64,000 bases of DNA from Phaeovulum sp. (lineage in GTDB: Bacteria; Pseudomonadota; Alphaproteobacteria; Rhodobacterales; Rhodobacteraceae): NCBI RefSeq assembly GCF_030684035.1, contig NZ_JAUXPI010000009.1, positions 1 to 64,000 of the forward strand. Direction: 5' to 3'. Below, piece after piece: positions 15,773 through 24,146 of this stretch (position 1 is the first letter of the stretch; each line of letters begins with the position of its first letter). A program made the translations under genes and the position numbers. The notes beneath the pieces were generated by a model. It was not told the origin of the DNA. It saw only the letters and a list, made by a program, of their open reading frames with translations, and did not search any database.

Positions 15773-17098
15773 TCAGATACCTAGAACCGTGTGTGGCAGC
15801 CACAGCGCCACCTGCGGAAACAGCATTACGACGATCAGCGTCAACAGCATCAGCCCCACGAAGGGGAAAACCGAACGGTAGATCACCGGCAGGGTGTATT
15901 CGGATGGTGCCATGGCGCGCATCAGAAACAGGTTATAGCCGAAGGGCGGCGTCAGATAGGCGATCTGGCAGGTGATGGTATAGAGAATGCCATACCACAC
16001 CAGATCGAACCCCAACGCGCGCGCCAGCCCCACATAAAGCGGTGCGACGATCACCAGCATCGCGGTATCGTCCAGAAACATGCCCATGATCAGGAACGAC
16101 GCCTGCATCAGGATCAGCACCTGCCAGCGGTTGAGCCCCAGATCGCGCAGGAAGAAGTTCTCGATCGCCCGCCCGGCACCCAGCCCGTCGAACACCGCAC
16201 CAAAGGCAAGCGCGGCCATGATGATCAGCATGAACATGACGGTGATGGCGAGCGTGTTGCGGGTCGATTTCTCGAAGACTTCCCAGGTGAAGCGCCGCTT
16301 CAGCACCGCCGCCGCAACCGAAGTGACGGCACCGATCACGCTCGCCTCGGTCAGGCTCGCCCAGCCCTTGATGAAGGGCACCATCATTGCCGCGAAAATC
16401 AGCACCGGCAGCAGACCCGCGCGCAGCAAGGCAAAGCGCTCGCCCCAACTGATCAAGGCGCGTTCTTCGGCGCTTATGCGTGGCGCAAGCGACGGGTTCA
16501 GCCAGGCGCGGACCATCACATAGGTCATGAACATAGCCGCCATCAGCAGTCCCGGCATGATACCAGCAAGCCAGAGCTGGTTCACCGGCGCGCGCGCGAT
16601 CAGCGAGAACAGCACCATCACCACCGAAGGCGGTATCAGGATGCCGAGGCTCGATCCGGCCTGAATGACCCCCGAGATCAGTTGCTTGTCGTAGCCGCGC
16701 TTGGCAAGTTCGGGCAGCGCGATGGTGGCACCGATCGCCATGCCCGCAACGCTAAGCCCGTTCATCACCGAAATCATCACCATGAGCAGTATGGTGCCAA
16801 TAGCCAGCCCGCCCGGCAAGGGCCCGAACCAGACGTGGAACATCCGGTAAAGATCATCGGCCAGACGGCTTTCGCTCATCACATAGCCCATGAATACGAA
16901 CATCGGCAAGGTCAGCAGCGGATACCATTTCATCAGCTTCATGATCGCGCCAAAGCCCATGTCGCTGCCACCGGTGCCCCAGAGCGAAATTGCCGCCACC
17001 ACGGCGACAAAACCGACCGCGCCAAACACCCGCTGCCCGGTGATCATCATCAGCAGCATGGTTGAAATCATCAGGATCGCGATCCACTCGTAGCTCAT
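15773..17098 (-). CDS. TRAP transporter large permease (DctM)
   Basis: A 441-residue, very hydrophobic DctM-family protein with about 12 membrane segments. Typical sequences are GVIQAGSSLGILIPPSVVMVLF in the first half and GMFLDDTAMLVIVAPLY in the second, the re-entrant ion-binding repeats of the family. It overlaps the stop of dctQ by one base and is followed after 47 bases by dctP. It is the ion-coupled translocation subunit of the operon's solute importer. Confidence 0.92.
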   Translation of the reverse strand: MSYEWIAILMISTMLLMMITGQRVFGAVGFVAVVAAISLWGTGGSDMGFGAIMKLMKWYPLLTLPMFVFMGYVMSESRLADDLYRMFHVWFGPLPGGLAIGTILLMVMISVMNGLSVAGMAIGATIALPELAKRGYDKQLISGVIQAGSSLGILIPPSVVMVLFSLIARAPVNQLWLAGIMPGLLMAAMFMTYVMVRAWLNPSLAPRISAEERALISWGERFALLRAGLLPVLIFAAMMVPFIKGWASLTEASVIGAVTSVAAAVLKRRFTWEVFEKSTRNTLAITVMFMLIIMAALAFGAVFDGLGAGRAIENFFLRDLGLNRWQVLILMQASFLIMGMFLDDTAMLVIVAPLYVGLARALGFDLVWYGILYTITCQIAYLTPPFGYNLFLMRAMAPSEYTLPVIYRSVFPFVGLMLLTLIVVMLFPQVALWLPHTVLGI

Positions 17099-17604
17099 CA
17101 GAGTTCCTCTCCGCGCAGTATCGCGATATCGCGGAACAGATGTGCCACGGCTTGCATCAGCATCAGCACGAAGCTCGTGCAGATGATTGTCTTGATTGGC
17201 CAGAGCACCGGGCGCCAGGCTGTCGGATTACGTTCTCCGGTTTCGAACGAGTAGATCGTGCTCTCGACCGCGCCATAAAGCATGACGCCGAGATAGAAGA
17301 TCAGCGCGAAAATGGTGACCACATCCCACATTGCCTGGGTGCGCGGACGCAGCCTTGCATAGAGCAGGTCCATGCGCACGTTGGTTCCGAGCTGGAAGGT
17401 ATACGGCGCGCCGAGAAGGTAGTAGGCGACCAGCGTGAACTGCGCCATTTCCAGTGTCCAGAGCGAGGGAACACGGGCGATCTTGGTGATCGAGGACCAG
17501 AGCAAAATGCCCATGATGACGAACAGAAGATACATGGCCGTGCGCCCGACCCGGTGGTTGAGGGCCTCGACCCAACGCACATAGGCCTTCACCCAGCGAG
17601 GCAT
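17098..17604 (-). CDS. TRAP transporter small permease (DctQ)
   Basis: A 168-residue protein with four hydrophobic segments. It has the DctQ-type early pattern (AMYLLFVIMGILLWSSITKI, then TLEMAQFTLVAYYLLGAPYT and RMDLLYARL). It starts directly after the stop of the amidohydrolase gene and runs into dctM with a one-base overlap, so the three are co-translated. It joins DctM and the periplasmic receptor. Confidence 0.88.
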   Translation of the reverse strand: MPRWVKAYVRWVEALNHRVGRTAMYLLFVIMGILLWSSITKIARVPSLWTLEMAQFTLVAYYLLGAPYTFQLGTNVRMDLLYARLRPRTQAMWDVVTIFALIFYLGVMLYGAVESTIYSFETGERNPTAWRPVLWPIKTIICTSFVLMLMQAVAHLFRDIAILRGEEL

Positions 17605-18396
17605 TCAGACCCCACTTTCCGCGGCGGCGAGGGCCGCGCGCAAGCTTGGGGCAAGGCGGTCTGCAACGCTTCGTTGCGCCTCGGCATCTGCGATCAGGTC
17701 GCTGCGCAACTCCAGCATGACACTGGGCAGGCCCATGGGTGTTGCATGCAGCGCGAGCGTGTGGGTCACTTCGTCCGCCGCCGAATAGGGCTCGTTCAGG
17801 CGCGCATATAGCCCGGTCGGCGCGGCCGCGAGAACCGCGCGGGCCAGCCTCGGATCGGCGTCATGGATGATGCCGAACTCGACCGCGCGCGGGCGGCCGA
17901 GCCAGACCGGGGTGAAGGAATGCACCGTCACCAGCACCGGCAGCGGCCCGGCCACCGCACGGCGCGCCAAAAGCGCCCTCAGCGCGGCGTGAAAAGGCAG
18001 ATAGACCGCTTCGGTGCGCGCCCGCCGCTCATTGGCGGCAAGCCCGATATTGCCGGGAATGCTGTGCACCTCGCTTTGCTCGGCCATTGCGCCGCGCGAT
18101 TGTGGCGGGCGGTTGAGGTCGTAGATCAGCCGCGACACCCCGGCATGCACGAGCGGTGCATCAAGCAGTTGCGCCAGTGCGCGCGCCAGCCCCAGCGCGC
18201 CGGGGTCCCAGGCGATATGCGCACCCATCTGTGCAGGCGTCAGGCCAAGCTCGCCCCAGGGCGCGGGAAAGGCGTTCGAGGCGTGCTCGCAGCAGATCAC
18301 GAAACGGCCCGATGCCTCGGGGTTTTCCACCGTTACCACGGCTGGCGCTTCCTGCACCTGTTCCAGCGGCTGAACCGTCATGTTTCCCTGTTGCAT
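17605..18396 (-). CDS. N-formylglutamate amidohydrolase-family protein
   Basis: A 263-residue member of the FGase (PF05013-like) zinc amidohydrolase family. Family blocks are FVICCEHASNAFP (metal ligands Glu and His), HIAWDPGALGLA, SRLIYDLNRPP, VTVHSFTPV and the late PSVMLELRSDL. Classical members (HutG/HutF pathway) cleave N-formylglutamate, but here no histidine-utilisation genes are near. It is the first gene of the TRAP-ligase-ALDH-ADH operon, so hydrolysis of a gamma-glutamyl or N-acyl conjugate is a reasonable inference. It starts at 18396, or at an ATG five codons later (18381). It is divergent from the RpiR gene. Confidence 0.8.
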   Translation of the reverse strand: MQQGNMTVQPLEQVQEAPAVVTVENPEASGRFVICCEHASNAFPAPWGELGLTPAQMGAHIAWDPGALGLARALAQLLDAPLVHAGVSRLIYDLNRPPQSRGAMAEQSEVHSIPGNIGLAANERRARTEAVYLPFHAALRALLARRAVAGPLPVLVTVHSFTPVWLGRPRAVEFGIIHDADPRLARAVLAAAPTGLYARLNEPYSAADEVTHTLALHATPMGLPSVMLELRSDLIADAEAQRSVADRLAPSLRAALAAAESGV

Positions 18397-18499
18397 TCTT
18401 TTTGTTGCGACCAGCGTCCACCGCGCGGGGGGATTCTGTCAAGATCATTTCAATTCACAAAATCCTGTTACAATCTATTCAAAGCGACTCAGTCCTAGG

Positions 18500-19381
18500 G
18501 TGCCCAATTTGGCAGCAGTGCAACAGACCATCGAGGAACGCCTGCGCGCAGGTTTCGAAACGCTGACCCGCGCCGAGCGGCAGTTGGCAAGCCACCTCTT
18601 GCGGCATTACCCGGTGGCGGCGCTCGGTTCGATCACCGCGCTGGCCAAAGGTGCCGAGGTGTCCAGCCCAACTGTTGTGCGGCTGGTGCAAAAGCTCGGG
18701 TTCGCAGGCTACACCGATTTTCAGACCGGCATCCGCGCCGAGGTGGAAGAACGTCTGATCTCGCCCCTGGCCAAGCATGACCGCTGGGCGGGCGGGGTGC
18801 CTGACACCCATATTCTCAACCGCTTCGCCGATGCGGTTCTGGGCAATCTGCATGCCACACTGGCGCAGATCAACCATGCCGAGTTTGACGCGGCGGCGGC
18901 GCTGATGGCCGACCCGGCGCGCAAGGTCTTTGCCACCGGCGGGCGGATCACCCATGCCATGGCCGAGTATTTCGTGACCCATATGAAGGTGATCCGCCCC
19001 GGTGTGAGCCTGATTTCCGAAATGTCGAACGCCTGGCCACCGGCGCTGATCGAAATGGTGCCGGGCGACGTGCTTTTGGCATTCGATATCCGTCGCTATG
19101 AAAACAACGTGCTGCAACTGGTGGAAATGGCAGCCGAGCAGGGGGCCGAGGTGGTGCTGATCACCGACCCCTGGGTTTCACCCGCCGCCGCCCACGCGCG
19201 CTATCGCTTTTCGGCACAGATCGAAGTGCCTTCGGCATGGGATTCGACGGTGGCGATTCAGGTGCTGGTCGAAACCCTGATGGCGGCCGTGCAAAGCCTG
19301 ACCTGGCAGCAGACCGAAACGCGGATGAAGCGGCTGGAGGGGCTTTATGCGCGGGCGCGGTTTTTCAGAAGGGCGAAGTAG
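18500..19381 (+). CDS. RpiR/MurR-family transcriptional regulator
   Basis: About 293 residues: an N-terminal RpiR helix-turn-helix (TRAERQLASHLLRHYPVAAL, then EVSSPTVVRLVQKLGFAGYTDFQ) and a C-terminal SIS sugar-isomerase-type ligand domain (VFATGGRITHAMAEYF...DVLLAFDIRRYENNVLQLVE). The start is uncertain: GTG 18500 is used here, with TTG 18509 and GTG 18518 as alternatives. The frame before that has non-protein-like composition. It is divergent from the amidohydrolase-TRAP operon across an AT-richer 103-base gap and very likely controls it. Its 3' end overlaps the convergent PIG-L gene by 17 bases. Confidence 0.85.
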   Translation: MPNLAAVQQTIEERLRAGFETLTRAERQLASHLLRHYPVAALGSITALAKGAEVSSPTVVRLVQKLGFAGYTDFQTGIRAEVEERLISPLAKHDRWAGGVPDTHILNRFADAVLGNLHATLAQINHAEFDAAAALMADPARKVFATGGRITHAMAEYFVTHMKVIRPGVSLISEMSNAWPPALIEMVPGDVLLAFDIRRYENNVLQLVEMAAEQGAEVVLITDPWVSPAAAHARYRFSAQIEVPSAWDSTVAIQVLVETLMAAVQSLTWQQTETRMKRLEGLYARARFFRRAK

Positions 19382-20072
19382 GCGGAGTTTGCGCCGCGCC
19401 GCGAAACAGCACCGCCCGAACCGCAGGCGGCGGCGGCAAGAGCGCGCGAATGTCGGCGAAGGGAAAGCGTGGCTCAAAGCGAAACGCTTCGGCGCGCGCC
19501 TCGGGGCCGCCGTTGCACTCGCCCGCGCGGAACCCGGCAAGTCGGGTGACGGCTGGTAGGAAGCGCGCCGGGTCCTGGCTTTCGTGGCAAAGTATCGCTT
19601 CACATTTCAGCGCAAAATGCGCGGTCACATCGACCCAGTGGGTGGGGGTGAAACCGGTGCCGTTCAGCGTATCTGCGTAAAGCAGCGGCACCCCGAAGCC
19701 GGTCGCCTGTGCCAGCGCGGCGGAGAGCGCGCGGTGGTCGGCATGGTAGCAATTGGGCGCATGGGTGACCACGAGATCGGGCCTTTCCCGGCCGATGAGC
19801 CCGCGCAGCGCTTCGATGAGCGGCGCATCATGCATCAACTTGCCATCGGGGAAATCGAGAAAGCTCGGCTTGGCTGACAGCAGCGCCGCAGCGCGCTCTG
19901 CCTCGGCCCGGCGTGCCAGCCGAAGTGCGGCCGGGTCCTGCACGCCCCCCGCCGCGCCATCGGTCGCGACGGCCAGCGCCAGTTCCGCCCCCATAGCGCG
20001 CCACGCCGCGAGGCTGCCGAACAGAAAAATCTCGATGTCGTCAGGGTGTGCCCCGACCGCCAGAACCTTCAT
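19365..20072 (-). CDS. PIG-L family zinc deacetylase
   Basis: A 235-residue LmbE/PIG-L-fold protein. The metal motif AHPDD is at residues 8-12 (VLAVGAHPDDIEIF), with the third ligand region in NCYHADHRALSAAL. The family removes acetyl groups from N-acetylglucosamine-type conjugates. It is the last gene of the LacI-controlled ABC operon and overlaps the glycoside hydrolase stop by ATGA, so it probably processes an acetylated moiety of the imported glycoside or its product. It converges on the RpiR gene with a 17-base overlap. Confidence 0.85.
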   Translation of the reverse strand: MKVLAVGAHPDDIEIFLFGSLAAWRAMGAELALAVATDGAAGGVQDPAALRLARRAEAERAAALLSAKPSFLDFPDGKLMHDAPLIEALRGLIGRERPDLVVTHAPNCYHADHRALSAALAQATGFGVPLLYADTLNGTGFTPTHWVDVTAHFALKCEAILCHESQDPARFLPAVTRLAGFRAGECNGGPEARAEAFRFEPRFPFADIRALLPPPPAVRAVLFRGAAQTPPTSPF

Positions 20073-21340
20073 GCCCGCTCCATCGCCAGAAACTCCAGCA
20101 CCATCGCCGCAGTCCAGGTGAACCTGCCACCCCCAAGCGGTTCTCCGGTGGTCGGGTCGTAGTATTCGGCAAAGCCGCTTTCGTGGATCAGATCAAGGCT
20201 TGAGCGGGTGATCGCCGCCGCCGCGGCGGTTTGCCCGGCCCGGACCAGACCGTCGGCGATCATGTAGTTGACCACCAGCCAGACCGGCCCGCGCCAGTAG
20301 CGCTTGGCGTCGAAACGGGGGTCGGCGGGGGCGTGGCTTGGCACCCGGAAGCGGGCACCGTGCGCTTCGATGCTGGCGGCAATCGCTTGCGCGCGGGCGG
20401 GCGGAATTGCCGCGAATGCGGCAAGTAACCCGCCAACCGAAGCACTATCGATCAGCGCGCCGGTGGTGCGGTCGCCGCAGAGGTATTGACCGTGCTCCAC
20501 GCTCCAGAGCCGCTCCAAAGCCGCAAGACCGCGTGCCGCGAAGGCGCGGTTTTCGGCGGCAAGCGCAGGCTCGCCCAAAGCTTCGGCCAGATCGGCCAGA
20601 TCGGCGCAGGCACGCAGCAGGATCGCGTTGAAGCCGGGGTCCACCACCTGAAACGGCGAGGCGTCGTGCAGCTTTGCGGTATCCCAGCCAAGGCTGCGGA
20701 AATGTTCGACCAGCCAAAGATAGCGGTCGTATTGCGCCTTGGTCGGGCGGTGCTCGGGGTTGGCGTGCTGGGTGTCGCGGCGGGTGTAGGGCGCGATGCC
20801 CTCGGTCGGCACCCGCTCGAAGGACACATCCCAGTCGATCGAATTGTCACGCCCGGATTCCCATGGGTGGATGATTGCCACCAACCCCTCGCCCTTCGGG
20901 TCACGGGTGGCAAAGAACCAGCGATGCCAGGCGGCGACCTTTGGCAGCAGCGCGCGCACCCGCGCCTCGGCCTCGGCGCGGTTGCTGGCACGGTCAAAGA
21001 GGCGGCGCAGCGCAAAGCCTGCGACGGCGGGTTGGGTAATACCGGAGGTCGGCACCGGCCGCCCGGTGGACCAGACTTCGGGGCCGGGAAAATAGCCATC
21101 GTCGTTAAGGTGAAAGATGATATGCGGCACCATTCCGCAGGGCCATTGGTGCGCGAACAGGGTTTCGATTTCGGTCCAGGCGCGGGCCTCGTCGTAATGG
21201 CGCTGACCAAGCGCGGTCAGGCAACTGTCCCAGTTCCACTGGAACGGATAGAGGCCCTTGGTAGGCACGGTGTAGCTGCCGCGGTCATTCTCGCGCAGAA
21301 TGTCCTCGGCGATCTTCGCAAGCGGGTCCTGGGCAGTCAT
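20069..21340 (-). CDS. MGH1/GH63-like (alpha/alpha)6-barrel glycoside hydrolase
   Basis: A 423-residue cytoplasmic protein without signal peptide. The N terminus YPFQWNWDSCLTALGQ and later TSGITQPAVAGFALRR, HPWESGRDNSIDWD and RFDAKRYWRGPVWLVVNYMI are characteristic of the mannosylglycerate/glucosylglycerate hydrolase group of GH63, whose members are about 420-450 residues. The Asp in WNWDS and Glu in HPWESG lie in conserved acidic segments that could be catalytic. The ABC importer encoded upstream would supply the glycoside. Overlaps on both sides (ATGA) place it inside the operon. Substrate is inferred, not shown. Confidence 0.75.
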   Translation of the reverse strand: MTAQDPLAKIAEDILRENDRGSYTVPTKGLYPFQWNWDSCLTALGQRHYDEARAWTEIETLFAHQWPCGMVPHIIFHLNDDGYFPGPEVWSTGRPVPTSGITQPAVAGFALRRLFDRASNRAEAEARVRALLPKVAAWHRWFFATRDPKGEGLVAIIHPWESGRDNSIDWDVSFERVPTEGIAPYTRRDTQHANPEHRPTKAQYDRYLWLVEHFRSLGWDTAKLHDASPFQVVDPGFNAILLRACADLADLAEALGEPALAAENRAFAARGLAALERLWSVEHGQYLCGDRTTGALIDSASVGGLLAAFAAIPPARAQAIAASIEAHGARFRVPSHAPADPRFDAKRYWRGPVWLVVNYMIADGLVRAGQTAAAAAITRSSLDLIHESGFAEYYDPTTGEPLGGGRFTWTAAMVLEFLAMERA

Positions 21341-22380
21341 GCGATGGCCTTCTGGGTGTTGAGATCAAACCAGCGGATGCGGTCGGAAACAGGTGATAGC
21401 GTGATGTGGTCGCCGGGTGCCAGTGCCAGCGTGCTGTCGAGCACCGCGCGCAGCACCACGCCCGCGACGGTCGCGGTGACAAGGATGTGCGGCCCGAGCG
21501 GCTCCACCACGCGAACCTCGGCCAAAAAACCATGGTCGGCGGGGTGCAGGTCTTCCGGGCGGATGGCGAATTCGATCTGCGGCAGGTCGGCGCGCGGGCC
21601 GTCAAAGGTCAGCCCCGCCACCTGCCAGCAGCCTTCGCCCGCAGCGGCCGCAGGCAGGAAGTTCATCGGCGGGTTGCCAATGAAGCTGCCCACAAAGCGC
21701 GCGGCGGGGTTGCGGTAAACCTCGACCGGAGGTGCCGCCTGCACGATGTCGCCGCCGTGCATCACCGCGATGCGGTCGGCCAGGCTCATCGCTTCGACCT
21801 GATCGTGGGTCACATAGATCGTGGTGGTTTTCGAGGCGGCGAGTACGCCCTTCAACTCGGCGCGCATTTCCAGGCGCAAGAGCGCGTCGAGGTTTGAAAG
21901 CGGCTCGTCCATCAGAATCACGTCAGGCTCCATTGCCAGCGCGCGCGCCACCGCCACGCGCTGCCGCTGGCCGCCCGAAAGCTGCCCCGAATAGCGTTTG
22001 AGCAGGCCCTCGATGTGCATGATCTCGGCGGTGCGCGTCACCCGGCGTGTCACCTCGGCCTGCGCAAGCCTCTGCATTCGCAGACCGAATGCAATGTTCT
22101 CGAATACGGTCAGATGCGGAAATACCGCGTAGTTCTGAAACACCATCGAAATGCCACGCTCGCGCGGCGGCAGCATGTCCACCCTGCGTCCGCCGATCCA
22201 GACCTCGCCCTTGGTCGGGCTGTCGAGCCCCGCGATGATGCGCAAAAGCGTGGTCTTGCCGCAGCCCGAGGCCCCCAGAAGCACCACGAATTCGCGATCG
22301 GAAATCGTCAGGTCGATCGAATGCAGCGCGGTGAAGGCCCCGAATACCTTTGCAACACCCTTGATTTCTATTTCGGCCAT
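21337..22380 (-). CDS. Carbohydrate ABC transporter ATP-binding protein (UgpC/MsmK type)
   Basis: A 347-residue ATPase: Walker A GASGCGKTT (residues about 37-45), signature LSGGQRQRV, Walker B VILMDEPLSNLD and H-loop VTHDQVEAM, followed by a C-terminal OB-type (TOBE) regulatory domain (about 235-347). ATG 22380 gives the family N terminus MAEIEIKGVAKVFG. The frame before it overlaps the permease gene and is not used. It energises the two permeases upstream in the same operon. Confidence 0.92.
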   Translation of the reverse strand: MAEIEIKGVAKVFGAFTALHSIDLTISDREFVVLLGASGCGKTTLLRIIAGLDSPTKGEVWIGGRRVDMLPPRERGISMVFQNYAVFPHLTVFENIAFGLRMQRLAQAEVTRRVTRTAEIMHIEGLLKRYSGQLSGGQRQRVAVARALAMEPDVILMDEPLSNLDALLRLEMRAELKGVLAASKTTTIYVTHDQVEAMSLADRIAVMHGGDIVQAAPPVEVYRNPAARFVGSFIGNPPMNFLPAAAAGEGCWQVAGLTFDGPRADLPQIEFAIRPEDLHPADHGFLAEVRVVEPLGPHILVTATVAGVVLRAVLDSTLALAPGDHITLSPVSDRIRWFDLNTQKAIA

Positions 22381-22390
22381 GGCACCGCTC

Positions 22391-23209
22391 CTATCGGTTG
22401 GCGATGCCCCACATCGCGAAAAGGTACTTGCGCACCGCGAAGATGAAACCAAGCGCGGGCAGCACCAGCGCCGCTCCACCCGCGAACTTCAGTGGCAAAG
22501 GCGAGACATCAAGGCTTTGCAGCAGGAACGCCGTCAGCGTGCGATGCTCGATGGTCAGCACCGCGCTGGCGAAAACCTCGTTCCACGAGATCACGAAAGC
22601 GAACACCGCCGAGGCGGCAATGCCGGGGGCGGCAAGCGGCAGCACCACCTTGAGAAAGGCCTGCACGCGGTTGCAGCCAAGCGTCAGGGCCGCTTCCTCC
22701 AGCTCGTAGGGGATGCCGGAAAACAGCGAATAGGTGATCAGCACCGCAAACGGCAGCGCCAGCGTGGTATGCACGAAGGCAAGGCCCAGCACCGTGTCAT
22801 CAAGCCCGACGCGGATGAACAGCACCGCCAGCGGCAACGCCAGGAGCGGCAGCGGAAAGGCGCGGGTCATGACCACCATGAAGCGGAACAGTTGCTTGCC
22901 GGGGAAATCGAACCGCGCCAGCGCGTAGCCAGCAGGCGCGCCCGCGGCAATCGCCATGACCATCGTCAGCACCGCCACCTGAACCGAGTTCCAGAGTGCC
23001 GAGGTGACGCCCCGAAAGCCAAGAAAGAACCGGATCGATGCGAGGTCGAACGAGGGCCAGAAGCGCTTGGGAAAGCCGGTTACCTCGGCAGGGGCCGAAA
23101 GCGCGTTGACGAGCAAGAGATAGATCGGCACCAGCACCCAGACGCAAGCCAGAACCACGGCGGCCACGAATACCCGGTTGCCAGCGCGGCGGACGGTGGT
23201 CTCGCTCAT
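22391..23209 (-). CDS. Carbohydrate ABC transporter permease (MalG type)
   Basis: A 272-residue inner-membrane permease with six hydrophobic segments. The EAA loop reads ELEEAALTLGCNRVQAFLKVVLPLAAPG near residues 180-210. The start ATG 23209 overlaps the stop of the other permease by ATGA. The frame continues upstream only as a shadow of that gene. With its partner permease, ATPase and binding protein it forms a CUT1-type sugar importer. Confidence 0.9.
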   Translation of the reverse strand: MSETTVRRAGNRVFVAAVVLACVWVLVPIYLLLVNALSAPAEVTGFPKRFWPSFDLASIRFFLGFRGVTSALWNSVQVAVLTMVMAIAAGAPAGYALARFDFPGKQLFRFMVVMTRAFPLPLLALPLAVLFIRVGLDDTVLGLAFVHTTLALPFAVLITYSLFSGIPYELEEAALTLGCNRVQAFLKVVLPLAAPGIAASAVFAFVISWNEVFASAVLTIEHRTLTAFLLQSLDVSPLPLKFAGGAALVLPALGFIFAVRKYLFAMWGIANR

Positions 23210-24048
23210 GGCCGCGCCTCCTTGGGAACGTGCAGCAGGCGCAGGATGAGCACGGTAAAGCCCACCGAAATTCCCAGGATCACCATCGCATAGGCCGCCG
23301 CGACGCCGCGTTCCTGCATGGTAAATTGCCAATGGTAGGTTTCGCTCATCAGCACCGGCAGGTTGGTGCCGCCAAGCGCGAGCACCACGGCAAACACCTC
23401 GAAGGCCATGATGACGCGCAGGATCAGCGCGGTTTGCAGGCTGGGCTTCAGCAAGGGCAGCGTGACCCGGCGAAAGCGCTGCCAGCGACTTGCGCCGAAG
23501 ACCTCGGCGGCCTCGCCATATTCCTTGGGAATGAGGCCCATGCCAGCCACAAGGATGACCATCATGATTGCCGTGGCGCGCCACAATTCGGTCAGCACGA
23601 TGGCGGCAAAGATCACGCCCTTGCTCTGGTAGCCGAGGAAAAGCTGCGGCCGCTCGGTGATGCCAAGCCCGGTCAGCGCCGAATTGAGAAAGCCCGACTG
23701 TTCGAAGATGGCAAGCCACACGAGGCCCGCGGCAAGGTCGGAAATGCCAAGCGGAATGGCGAAAATGTAAAGCACCGCGCCGCGCGCGCGCACCAGCCGG
23801 GTGACCATGCTGGCCATCATCAGCGCCAGCGTCAGTTGCAGCGGGACCACCACCGCGGCAAGCAGAATGGTGTTGCGGAAGGTGATGCCGAACTTCCAGT
23901 GACCTGCCATGCGGTCGAAATTCTCGAGGCTCCAGACCCCGTCATGCCGGAGGCTGTCGATCGCTACCAGCGTGAACGGATAGAGGAAGAACAAAATGAG
24001 GAACGCCGTTGCAGGAAACAGCAACAGGTAGGGCAACATGCGCGGCAT
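23206..24048 (-). CDS. Carbohydrate ABC transporter permease (MalF type)
   Basis: A 280-residue membrane protein with six hydrophobic segments, starting with MLPYLLLFPATAFLILFFLY. The EAA loop (GEAAEVFGASRWQRFRRVTLPLLKPS) is near residues 175-205 and contacts the ATPase. It follows the binding-protein gene after a 98-base gap that contains a perfect stem-loop, and overlaps the second permease. Confidence 0.9.
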   Translation of the reverse strand: MPRMLPYLLLFPATAFLILFFLYPFTLVAIDSLRHDGVWSLENFDRMAGHWKFGITFRNTILLAAVVVPLQLTLALMMASMVTRLVRARGAVLYIFAIPLGISDLAAGLVWLAIFEQSGFLNSALTGLGITERPQLFLGYQSKGVIFAAIVLTELWRATAIMMVILVAGMGLIPKEYGEAAEVFGASRWQRFRRVTLPLLKPSLQTALILRVIMAFEVFAVVLALGGTNLPVLMSETYHWQFTMQERGVAAAYAMVILGISVGFTVLILRLLHVPKEARP

Positions 24049-24102
24049 CGGCTGGCTCTCCCCCGTGGCTTGCCGGAACTGGCGACCTGCATGGGCGGTG
24101 GC

Positions 24103-24138
24103 GGGGGCCTGCGGTGCGGCTGCACACCGCAGGCCCCC
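24103..24138 (-). promoter_or_regulatory. Perfect 14-bp intercistronic stem-loop after the binding-protein gene
   Basis: GGGGGCCTGCGGTG (24103-24116) is exactly complementary to CACCGCAGGCCCCC (24125-24138), with an 8-base loop. It lies just past the stop of the solute-binding-protein gene and before the first permease. No T-run follows. The position fits a message-stabilising or partial-termination element that raises binding-protein over permease levels, as in malE-malF. Confidence 0.75.
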
Positions 24139-24146
24139 TCAGGCGC

